Assembly (NCBI RefSeq): GCF_938017615.1
Contig: NZ_CALIJA010000151.1
Span: 1 to 6,140 of the forward strand
DNA from: an uncultured Campylobacter sp.
GTDB taxonomy: Bacteria; Campylobacterota; Campylobacteria; Campylobacterales; Campylobacteraceae
Direction: 5' to 3'
DNA length: 6,140 nucleotides
Numbering within the stretch: the first letter of the stretch is position 1; each line of letters opens with the position of its first letter. The position numbers and the translations under genes are program-made. Below, piece after piece: positions 1-5,764 of this stretch. Under the pieces are notes generated by a model. That model was not told where the DNA came from. It saw nothing but the letters and a program-made list of their open reading frames with translations, and did no database searches.

Positions 1-2
1 AA

Positions 3-65
3 ATAAAATTGGCGGCGATCATCATTGCTGCCGTTTTTGCCACCATGCAAATTAGCCAAGCTTAA
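3..65 (+). CDS. C-terminal end of an unidentified hydrophobic protein (partial)
   Basis: An open frame enters from the left edge and stops at TAA (63-65). Its last 20 residues are strongly hydrophobic: a run of Ala, Ile, Leu and Val including AAIIIAAVFA, followed by a short polar tail ending SQA. This fits the final membrane helix of a protein or a hydrophobic C-terminus. Too little is visible to name a family, and a chance open frame of this length cannot be excluded. It lies upstream of the dus gene on the same strand and could belong to the same transcript. Confidence 0.4.
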   Translation: MKLAAIIIAAVFATMQISQA

Positions 66-208
66 AAATAAAATTCGCGCCTAAATGCGAATACGTAGCC
101 TATGAAATTTAAAATTTTAAAGCTCGCGGCAAAACCCACTGCAAGCGTTGCGGCGTTAAATTTAAAGGTTTAAATTCAAACGAAATCAAAATAAGAAATT
201 TAAAATGA
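56..208 (+). pseudogene. Degenerate small zinc-ribbon-like reading frame
   Basis: This frame runs from just after a TAG (53-55) to TGA (206-208) and is broken by one TAA (110-112). It contains no ATG, GTG or TTG start. The half after the TAA reads like the second knuckle of a small zinc ribbon: ARGKTHCKRCGVKFKG, with the CxxC cysteines at 140-142 and 149-151. The half before the TAA has KCEYVAYEI, with one cysteine (86-88) where a CxxC would be expected, so the second cysteine of the first knuckle is missing. A four-cysteine ribbon that lost a cysteine and gained a stop, or suffered small indels, would look like this. The frame's TGA overlaps the ATG of the dus gene (ATGA, 205-208), the usual geometry of translational coupling. 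The zinc-ribbon reading is from pattern only; the alternative is a chance frame. Confidence 0.4.
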
Positions 209-1131
209 CGGAAGATTTTTTTAAAAGGGACCCCCTATTTTTGGCACCTTTGGCGGGCTTTTCGGATCCGCCGCTGCGGGGCGTAGTGAAAAAATTCGGC
301 TGCGACGCGACCGTAAGCGAGATGATAAGCGCAAACGCCCTTGTTTTCGAGGGCGAAAAGACGCTAAAGATGCTCGAAAAAAACGCCGCGGAAACCCCTT
401 TTTTCGTGCAGATCGCAGGTAGCGATACGGAGATCGTCAAAAAGGCGGTTTTTCTCATCAATAAATTTGACGGCATCGACGGCATCGATCTAAACTGCGG
501 CTGTCCCGTCCCCAAAGTCGTAAAACAGGGCGCCGGTTCGGCGCTGCTGCTTGATCTACCCCGTCTATCGCGCTTGGTCGAGACTATAAAAAAGTATTCG
601 AACAAAAAATTTACGAGCGCGAAGGTGCGGCTGGGCTTCGGCGCCGTGGATATCGAAAATATCGCGCGTGCCGTACAGAGCGCTGGAGCCGATTTTATCG
701 CCATCCACGGGCGCACCAGAGCGGGCGGATACAGCGCGGCGGTGGATTACGGCGCGATCGCAAGAGCCAAGCGCGCGCTGCAAATCCCAGTGATCGCAAA
801 CGGCGACATAAACTCCGCCAATGCACCTGCAGTGCGAGACCTTAGCGGCGCAGACGCGCTGATGATCGGTCGCGCGGTCATCGGCAGGCCGTGGATCTTT
901 CGCGAGATCAAAACGGGCGAGCAGGCAAGCGACGCACTAAAAAAGGAGGTCGTGCTTTATCATTTCGCTCAAATGCTAAGCCATTACGGTAGCCACGGCG
1001 TGGCGATATTTCGCAAGCATCTGCACGAATACTCTAAGGGGCGCGAAAACGCCGCAAGCTTTCGCGAGCAGATCAACCACGTCACCGCCGAGAGCGAAAT
1101 GACTCGGCTAATCGAGGAATTTTTCGCCTAA
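205..1131 (+). CDS. dusB: tRNA-dihydrouridine synthase, DusB-like
   Basis: A cytoplasmic flavoenzyme that uses FMN and NADPH to reduce specific uridines in tRNA to dihydrouridine. The 308 residues match the usual Dus length. Family motifs appear in order: LAPLAGFSDPPLR near the N-terminus (13-25), Gln69 in FVQIAG, the active-site motif NCGCPVPKV with catalytic Cys100, AGSALL (110-115), Lys140 in AKVRLG, HGRTRAGGYS (168-177), IPVIANGDI (194-202) and the phosphate-binding segment ALMIGRAVIGRPWIF (218-232). The short helical tRNA-binding domain follows and carries FRKHLHEYSKG (269-279). The barrel motifs look most like DusB; which tRNA position it modifies cannot be read from sequence. The ATG overlaps the TGA of the preceding relic frame, and only a weak AAGA stands in place of a Shine-Dalgarno. 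The next gene begins 22 bases downstream on the same strand. Confidence 0.93.
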   Translation: MTEDFFKRDPLFLAPLAGFSDPPLRGVVKKFGCDATVSEMISANALVFEGEKTLKMLEKNAAETPFFVQIAGSDTEIVKKAVFLINKFDGIDGIDLNCGCPVPKVVKQGAGSALLLDLPRLSRLVETIKKYSNKKFTSAKVRLGFGAVDIENIARAVQSAGADFIAIHGRTRAGGYSAAVDYGAIARAKRALQIPVIANGDINSANAPAVRDLSGADALMIGRAVIGRPWIFREIKTGEQASDALKKEVVLYHFAQMLSHYGSHGVAIFRKHLHEYSKGRENAASFREQINHVTAESEMTRLIEEFFA

Positions 1132-1153
1132 ATTTAGAATTTTAGGAACTCTG

Positions 1154-1591
1154 ATGATTATTTTAAAAATTATAGCCTGCGCATTTTCGATGGGTTTTTG
1201 CTTGATGTGCATTTCAAGTTTGATGGGTTTTTTGACAGGGCAGATTTTTGACACATCTAGCGTCCGGTTTGACGATCCCTTAGAATGGCTACAGCAGAAG
1301 TGCGTATATTTCCTATTTTTGTGGATATTTTTCTGCGGGGTTTGTGCGGTGCTTGCCGCAAAGCTAAAGGATTTTGGTAAGCTCACGGATTTTTTCGTAA
1401 ATTTATTTTTGCCTACAGCAGCGGTTTGGATACTATCGCCATTTTTAGGGATGATGATTGTGGCGCTGATTGTTTCAGATTTGCATCTTGCCACGTTTTA
1501 TTCCTCATTGCTTAGCGCATTAATATTTATCGTTCTTTTTATGATCGTCGTAAGGGAGGTCCTAAAGCAGATTTATCCGCCCAAGTCCTAG
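1154..1591 (+). CDS. Small four-helix membrane protein, family unknown
   Basis: I do not recognise this 145-residue protein. It is probably an inner-membrane protein with four hydrophobic segments at about residues 2-29, 50-69, 82-107 and 113-134. These are separated by a polar loop (31-49, rich in Asp, Ser and Arg), a short Lys-rich loop (70-79) and a tight turn around SDLH (108-111). The tail REVLKQIYPPKS is basic and probably cytoplasmic. Five cysteines lie in or beside the first two helices (9, 16, 19, 61, 64), including a CGVC motif at 61-64; membrane location and no nearby catalytic context argue against reading it as a thioredoxin site. The start is supported by AGGA (1144-1147) six bases upstream of the ATG. 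It begins 22 bases after dus and is probably co-transcribed. Its codons look more AT-rich than those of its neighbours, partly because of hydrophobic Phe and Ile codons. Confidence 0.75.
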   Translation: MIILKIIACAFSMGFCLMCISSLMGFLTGQIFDTSSVRFDDPLEWLQQKCVYFLFLWIFFCGVCAVLAAKLKDFGKLTDFFVNLFLPTAAVWILSPFLGMMIVALIVSDLHLATFYSSLLSALIFIVLFMIVVREVLKQIYPPKS

Positions 1592-1592
1592 C

Positions 1593-1616
1593 GCGCGAAA
1601 TTTTAAAATTTAGCGC
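1593..1616. repeat. 24-base near-perfect palindrome after the membrane-protein gene
   Basis: The left arm GCGCGAAATTTT (1593-1604) and right arm AAAATTTAGCGC (1605-1616) are reverse complements at 11 of 12 positions (mismatch at 1597/1612). It starts two bases after the TAG stop at 1589-1591. As RNA it could form a GC-capped, AU-rich hairpin, but no U-tract follows, so it is a poor intrinsic terminator. The AAATTTTAAA core recurs in other intergenic spots here, so it may simply be a local version of a genome-wide word. Confidence 0.5.
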
Positions 1617-1689
1617 AGAGCTTTTATCTACCGCTTATATCACAGCCCGCGCGTTAAAAGGCGAGGGCGTTAAAATTTAAGGAAAAATT

Positions 1690-2421
1690 ATGGAAAATAT
1701 CTACATCATCGGCGATGTGCATGGCTGCTACAGATCGCTTTTGGCGTTAATAGAGCAGCTGCCGCATAAATTTGATAGTAAAATTTGCTTCGTGGGCGAT
1801 CTGATCGACCGAGGCCCTGCGAGCGCGGATGTGGTTGAGCTAGTGCGCGTCCGCGGATATGACGCGGTGATGGGCAATCACGAAAAGCGCTTTGTGGGCA
1901 ACGCAAAAACTGCACTAAGGTGCGCAAAGACGGGCAAATTTACGAGCTCAAATGACCTCTACGCATTTTTTAGCCTGGATGAAAGCTGGCTATTTAATAA
2001 CGGCGGTGAGGCGACGCTAGCGTCGTATTATCGTCACGGAGGCGTGAAGCAATGCAAGGAGCATCTGCGGTTTGTCTCGCGGCTGCCGATTTACCTGGAG
2101 TATGATTTGTGTGATGAAAGCGGTCGCGCTCTCGTCGTATCGCACTCCGCAGTGGGTTGCGCGTGGGGGATTAGACACGATGCAGAGCGTGCGAAAAGCT
2201 TCGCCGCTCATGTGCTAAGCGGGCGCGGAGATGATAGCGCGAATGATGGAATTTTTAACGTCTACGGGCACACGCCGGTAAAAAAGCCCGTCATTACGGA
2301 ATTTAGCGCAAATATCGATCTGGGCTGTGTTTATAAAAAGCACTGGGGCGAGAACGCGAGGCTTTGCGCGCTGGAGTTTCCCTCAAAGAAAATTTTCACG
2401 CAGGAGAATATAGATTTTTAA
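1690..2421 (+). CDS. PPP-type metallophosphoesterase (ApaH/PrpE/Ser-Thr phosphatase-like)
   Basis: A soluble two-metal phosphoesterase of the calcineurin-like PPP group. Relatives hydrolyse diadenosine tetraphosphate (ApaH, PrpE) or dephosphorylate proteins (lambda phosphatase, PrpA/PrpB). All metal-site motifs are present: GDVHG (8-12), GDLIDRGP (36-43), GNHEKR (62-67), VVSHSAV (149-155) and YGHTPV (192-197). Likely metal ligands are Asp9, His11, Asp37, Asn63, His152 and His194, and Arg41 and His64 sit at the usual catalytic positions. NIDLG (208-212) matches the C-terminal strand common in the family. At 243 residues it is close to PrpE and somewhat shorter than ApaH of enteric bacteria. 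An insert of about 60 residues after the GNHE motif probably forms the substrate-facing cap. AAGGA (1679-1683) stands six bases before the ATG. Sequence alone does not decide between nucleotide and protein substrates. Confidence 0.9.
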   Translation: MENIYIIGDVHGCYRSLLALIEQLPHKFDSKICFVGDLIDRGPASADVVELVRVRGYDAVMGNHEKRFVGNAKTALRCAKTGKFTSSNDLYAFFSLDESWLFNNGGEATLASYYRHGGVKQCKEHLRFVSRLPIYLEYDLCDESGRALVVSHSAVGCAWGIRHDAERAKSFAAHVLSGRGDDSANDGIFNVYGHTPVKKPVITEFSANIDLGCVYKKHWGENARLCALEFPSKKIFTQENIDF

Positions 2422-2489
2422 GCTTACATTCAGACTCGCGCAGATTAAAATTTAAATTTACGCAGGCTGTTTGAGAGCAAAATTTTTAG

Positions 2490-2550
2490 AATTTAAAGGC
2501 GCGTTCTTGAAGCTCCCGTCGCTCAGTCAGGTCGCGCTGAAATTTTAAAT
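2490..2550. terminator. Weak inverted repeat between convergent genes, possible terminator
   Basis: The 123 bases between the phosphatase stop and the tyrA stop contain GCGCG (2499-2503) and its complement CGCGC (2533-2537), flanked by AATTTAAA on the left and AAATTTTAAAT on the right, which can pair with a small offset. A two-way terminator would fit between convergent genes, but the 29-base loop and imperfect outer stem make this weak. The right edge overlaps the tyrA stop. The rest of the spacer holds nothing I can identify. Confidence 0.22.
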
Positions 2551-3375
2551 AATATCCCTTAGCTTACGCGCTTCATACATCCACGCCTCAAGCTCGTCCC
2601 AGCGCTCGCCCTCAATCATCTGTACGCAAATTTCAAGCTCGTTTTTAAAAGCGTCGATCGCGCCTAGGAGGTTTGTGCGGTTTTGCTTAAAAATATCGAC
2701 CCACATCTGCGGCGAGCTTTTGGCGATACGACTCATGCCCGAAAAGCTACCGCCGGCTAAATTTATGATGTTGCGGCGATTTTCCTCTTTTAGTACGCTG
2801 TTTACGAGCGAGTAGCTGATCGCATGCGGCAGGTGCGAGATGAGCGCCACGTGGTGATCGTGGCTTTTTGCGTCCATAAATACGATCTTCATCCCCGCAA
2901 ATGAAAAAATTTCGACCGCTCGTTTGATATGCACTTCGTCTGCGCCGTGGTCGTCGCAGATAACGACTACTGCGCCGTTTAAAAGCTCTTTAAATGCCGC
3001 TTGCGGGCCGGAGTTTTCGGTACCTGCCATCGGGTGAGCTGCAATGAAATTTCGTCTGATTTGCGGCGGGCAGTTTTGCAAAATTTTAAATTTAGTGCTT
3101 CCCAGATCGATGATCGTCGTCTCGCTTCTGCAGTCGCTTAGTTTTTGCAACGTCTCAATAATTGCCTCCACGGGGATTGCAAGAAAGATCGCGTCACAGC
3201 TTTGCTTCATTTGCTCCAGGTTTAAAATTTCATGCACGAGCCCAAGTTTCAGAGCTTCTTTTTCGTTTTCGCGGTTGATGTCGCAGCCATAGACGGCGCT
3301 AATTATTTTGGTGCTTTTTAGACATAGCCCCAGCGAGCCGCCGATGAGACCCAGACCGATAATTCCTATCTTCAT
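2545..3375 (-). CDS. tyrA: Prephenate dehydrogenase (tyrosine biosynthesis)
   Basis: Converts prephenate to 4-hydroxyphenylpyruvate by NAD-dependent oxidative decarboxylation, the step committing chorismate-derived carbon to tyrosine. The 276-residue protein is a stand-alone dehydrogenase with no fused chorismate mutase or ACT domain visible. The N-terminal Rossmann fold has GLGLIGGS (7-14) and, at the end of the second strand, CDIN with Asp32, which favours NAD over NADP. Then come DLGSTK (90-95), HPMAG (114-118) with the likely catalytic His114, the His-rich SHDHHVALISHLPH segment (171-184) and SRIAKSSP (215-222), whose Arg216 matches the substrate-binding Arg of the family. The chosen start is the ATG at 3375-3373, with AAGGA (3385-3381) five bases upstream. 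A TTG at 3399 in frame would add eight residues, but it lacks a ribosome site and would place this one inside the gene. It is transcribed away from bamA. Confidence 0.95.
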   Translation of the reverse strand: MKIGIIGLGLIGGSLGLCLKSTKIISAVYGCDINRENEKEALKLGLVHEILNLEQMKQSCDAIFLAIPVEAIIETLQKLSDCRSETTIIDLGSTKFKILQNCPPQIRRNFIAAHPMAGTENSGPQAAFKELLNGAVVVICDDHGADEVHIKRAVEIFSFAGMKIVFMDAKSHDHHVALISHLPHAISYSLVNSVLKEENRRNIINLAGGSFSGMSRIAKSSPQMWVDIFKQNRTNLLGAIDAFKNELEICVQMIEGERWDELEAWMYEARKLRDII

Positions 3376-3380
3376 AAAAT

Positions 3381-3385
3381 TCCTT
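3381..3385 (-). promoter_or_regulatory. Ribosome binding site fixing the tyrA start
   Basis: The - strand reads AAGGA five bases before the ATG at 3375-3373. This supports a start at MKIGIIGLG, directly before the NAD-binding motif, over the upstream TTG at 3399. Confidence 0.8.
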
Positions 3386-3399
3386 TTTGATATATGCAA

Positions 3400-3425
3400 G
3401 TTTTAATTTTAATGTGGTATTATAC
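3400..3425 (+). promoter_or_regulatory. Promoter for bamA (TGN-extended -10)
   Basis: TATTAT (3418-3423) is preceded by TGG (3415-3417), giving a TGN-extended -10 box. Upstream, T-runs at 3401-3404 and 3407-3410 match the periodic T-rich pattern that replaces a -35 box in Campylobacter sigma-70 promoters. Transcription would start near 3430, leaving a leader of roughly 27 bases before the bamA ATG at 3457, with AGG at 3445-3447 as a modest ribosome site. This is prediction from pattern. Confidence 0.6.
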
Positions 3426-3430
3426 GCAAA
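3419..3430 (-). promoter_or_regulatory. Promoter for tyrA (TATAAT on the - strand)
   Basis: On the - strand bases 3424-3419 read TATAAT, an exact consensus -10, preceded by TTTGCG. The start would fall near 3412, giving a leader of about 37 bases before the ATG. It occupies almost the same bases as the bamA -10 box because the sequence is palindromic (GTATTATAC, 3417-3425). The region upstream of it on this strand is A-rich, with fewer T-runs than on the bamA side. Confidence 0.5.
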
Positions 3431-3456
3431 TTATTTTCGTTTTTAGGTAAAATTTT

Positions 3457-5712
3457 ATGAAAAAAAGCGTTTTTTTACTCTTAGTAGGCGGGATTTCCGT
3501 GGCGTGCGCCGCACAGATCAAATCCATTAAATTTGAAGGTCTTAGACATCTTTCTCCACAGGTTGCGCAGCAAATTTCAGGACTTAAAGTAGGCGATGAG
3601 CTTAACGGCGAAAACACCAATGCTGCGATCTCAAAGCTATTTGAGCAGGGCTATTTCAGCGACGTTTATATCAGCGAACAAGGCGGCGCGGTCACTATCA
3701 ACGTAACCGAAAAACCGACTATCGCTAAGGTCGAGATCAAAAACGTAGTGACCAATGATCGCGATAAGATAAATGAGCTCATCGGCTTGCGTCCGGGTCA
3801 GGTTTACGATGAGGTGGCTGCTAAAAAAGCGGAGACCCGCATCAAGCAATACTACGAAGTCAAGGGCTTTTTCGACACCGTGGTGGAATTTTATCCAAAG
3901 CCGATAAACGACGATAAATCGGTCATCTTGCTAACGATCGAAGTAAATCGCGGCGAAAATATCATCATCGATAAGGTAAATTTAGTAGGCGCGGACAAGC
4001 TCGACTATGATGATATAGAGCCATCCGTTGCCAATAAAGAACGCGAGATGCTGGGCTGGATGTGGGGCTTTAACGACGGCAAGGTAAAAACCGCCGAGCT
4101 TCCTAACGACGCAAATAGAATTCAAGAAGAATATTATAAAAAAGGCTACTTAGACGCACAGGTTTCTGCGCCGCTACTTAATGCCGATATGGATAATTAC
4201 ACTGCCGATCTTACCTACTATATCAACGAGGGCGAGCAATATACCGTAAGCTCCGTAGATATCGAGTATCCTGCAGATATAATCAAGCTTGATAAAGAAA
4301 AAGTTTTGGACGATTTCAAGCTTCAAAAGGGCGATACAATGAATTCCGAGCGTTTGCGCCGCGATATGAATACGCTAGAGACTTTAGTCGCGGATCAGGG
4401 ATATGCCTATGTGCGTATCGTGCCTAAGACTAAGCAGGACAAAGAAGCTCGCACGGTCGCTATCACGTATCAAGTCATCCCTGAGGATAAAGTCTATATT
4501 AGAAACGTAACGATCTCGGGTAACGATAAGACCGAGGATAAGGTCATTCGCCGCGAGATGTATCTGACCGAGGGAAATTTATATAGCAAAACCGACTACA
4601 ACGATTCGTTAAATTCTTTAAAACGCACGGGGTATTTCGATGAGGTGGAGATTAAAGAAAACCGCGTTTCTAATGATCAGATCGATCTTGAAGTTGCAGT
4701 TAAAGAAGCTCCTACAGGCTCTATCACGGGTGGTATCGGATATGGCAGCGAGGATGGAATTTTACTTAGCGGCGGTATCAGTGATAGAAACGTATTTGGC
4801 ACCGGTCTTCACGGCGCATTCTCGGTCGAAAAGAGCGACGATCAGTTAAGCGGACGCTTGAGCTTAACCAATCCTAGAGTATTTGATTCTGAGTATAGCT
4901 TGGGCGGATCGATCTTTGCCAACGATTACGACTGGGACGATTACGATGAGAAATCTTACGGATTTTCAATCACGGGCGGTCGCAAGATTGGGCGTAATAC
5001 CGATGTAAGCCTTACGTATTATCTCGAAAAGAGCGAGATTAAGGGCTTAAACGAATATTACGCCAAAGCGGGCTATCTAGATGGCAAGAATTTAAAAAGC
5101 TCGATTATCCCGTCTATTACATATAATAGCACAGATGATTATTACTTGCCAAGAAGCGGTATGATCGCAAGTGCTAGCTTAGAATACGCGGGTCTTGGCG
5201 GCGATATGGACTACACCAAGGCGCGAGGATCGTTTAACTACTATTTTGGCTTGCGAGATTATATCGATCACGACATTATCTTTAGATACAAAGCTGCAAC
5301 GGGCTATATGTGGGAAGGTAATAAAAAGATCCCGATCAATGAAAAACTATTCCTGGGCGGAATGAAAAGCATTAGAGGCTACGAAGGTCGCAGTATCCCG
5401 AAAAAAGAGATCTGCTTAAATGCAAATAATTGCCGCTATATCGAAACAGGCGGCATGCAGAGCTTCAATAACTCCTTTGAGCTAAGCTTTCCGGTGGTCG
5501 ATAGGCTTAAAATGCGCTTTGTAACGTTTTTTGACTACGGAATGATCGGCGATCATGACTGGAATGAGGAGGAGCGCTACAGCACGGGTGCTGGTATCGA
5601 GTGGATGACGCCGATGGGGCCTTTGCAGTTATACTTCGTTAAGCCGCTTAATAAAAAACCGCACGACGATACAAATAGCTTCGAATTTAGTATCGGCGCT
5701 AGATTTAATTAA
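3457..5712 (+). CDS. bamA: Outer membrane protein assembly factor BamA (Omp85)
   Basis: The core of the BAM machine, which folds and inserts beta-barrel proteins into the outer membrane. The 751-residue protein starts with a Sec signal peptide (two Lys, then a hydrophobic stretch 5-15) with probable cleavage after the Ala-Cys-Ala at 16-18. Five POTRA domains follow at roughly 21-88, 89-168, 169-262, 263-345 and 346-420; each ends in the typical helix and GYF/GFF/GYL/GYA-type turn. The C-terminal 16-strand barrel covers about 421-751. In it, LGGMKSIRGYEGRS (633-646) carries the conserved VRGF-type motif, here IRGY (639-642), in loop 6. Cys653 and Cys659 lie just after and could form a disulfide, as is known for a Cys pair in E. 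coli BamA loop 6. The last strand reads FEFSIGARF followed by one extra Asn, so the usual terminal aromatic is second to last. The gene is complete and diverges from tyrA. Confidence 0.96.
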   Translation: MKKSVFLLLVGGISVACAAQIKSIKFEGLRHLSPQVAQQISGLKVGDELNGENTNAAISKLFEQGYFSDVYISEQGGAVTINVTEKPTIAKVEIKNVVTNDRDKINELIGLRPGQVYDEVAAKKAETRIKQYYEVKGFFDTVVEFYPKPINDDKSVILLTIEVNRGENIIIDKVNLVGADKLDYDDIEPSVANKEREMLGWMWGFNDGKVKTAELPNDANRIQEEYYKKGYLDAQVSAPLLNADMDNYTADLTYYINEGEQYTVSSVDIEYPADIIKLDKEKVLDDFKLQKGDTMNSERLRRDMNTLETLVADQGYAYVRIVPKTKQDKEARTVAITYQVIPEDKVYIRNVTISGNDKTEDKVIRREMYLTEGNLYSKTDYNDSLNSLKRTGYFDEVEIKENRVSNDQIDLEVAVKEAPTGSITGGIGYGSEDGILLSGGISDRNVFGTGLHGAFSVEKSDDQLSGRLSLTNPRVFDSEYSLGGSIFANDYDWDDYDEKSYGFSITGGRKIGRNTDVSLTYYLEKSEIKGLNEYYAKAGYLDGKNLKSSIIPSITYNSTDDYYLPRSGMIASASLEYAGLGGDMDYTKARGSFNYYFGLRDYIDHDIIFRYKAATGYMWEGNKKIPINEKLFLGGMKSIRGYEGRSIPKKEICLNANNCRYIETGGMQSFNNSFELSFPVVDRLKMRFVTFFDYGMIGDHDWNEEERYSTGAGIEWMTPMGPLQLYFVKPLNKKPHDDTNSFEFSIGARFN

Positions 5713-5736
5713 ACGGCGGCGACTTGCGAAAGCTGT

Positions 5737-5764
5737 GGCGTGCGTAGGATTTCTACCGCATGCC
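5737..5764 (+). terminator. Hairpin downstream of bamA, probable terminator
   Basis: Starting 25 bases after the bamA stop, GGCGTGCGTAG (5737-5747) pairs with CTACCGCATGCC (5753-5764). This gives an 11-pair stem with one G-U pair (5740/5761), a single bulged C (5756) and a five-base loop. The following TTAAAATTTAATAA is AT-rich but not a clean T-run, so it could be an imperfect intrinsic terminator or a stabilising 3' end. The absence of a gene downstream fits an end of transcript here. Confidence 0.5.

Noticed and set aside
102..173. 23-residue ATG frame (MKFKILKLAAK...) upstream of dus
   Set aside because: No ribosome site, arises from the AAATTTAAAATTTTAAA word, and competes with the more protein-like zinc-ribbon frame.
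186..716. 176-residue - strand open frame opposite dus
   Set aside because: It lies wholly antisense to a well-supported Dus protein, has low-complexity Ser/Phe/Lys composition and no recognisable domain.
1108..1494. 128-residue - strand open frame opposite the membrane-protein gene
   Set aside because: The + strand gene has a ribosome site, operon spacing and a coherent membrane topology; the antisense product has no recognisable motif.
3397..3399. Upstream TTG start for tyrA adding eight residues
   Set aside because: It has no Shine-Dalgarno, and the AAGGA before the ATG at 3375 places the start directly ahead of the Rossmann motif.
3496..3510. Possible lipoprotein signal in BamA (SVAC at residues 14-17)
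   Set aside because: Position -3 is Ser rather than Leu-like, BamA proteins are not lipoproteins, and Ala-Cys-Ala fits ordinary signal peptidase cleavage.
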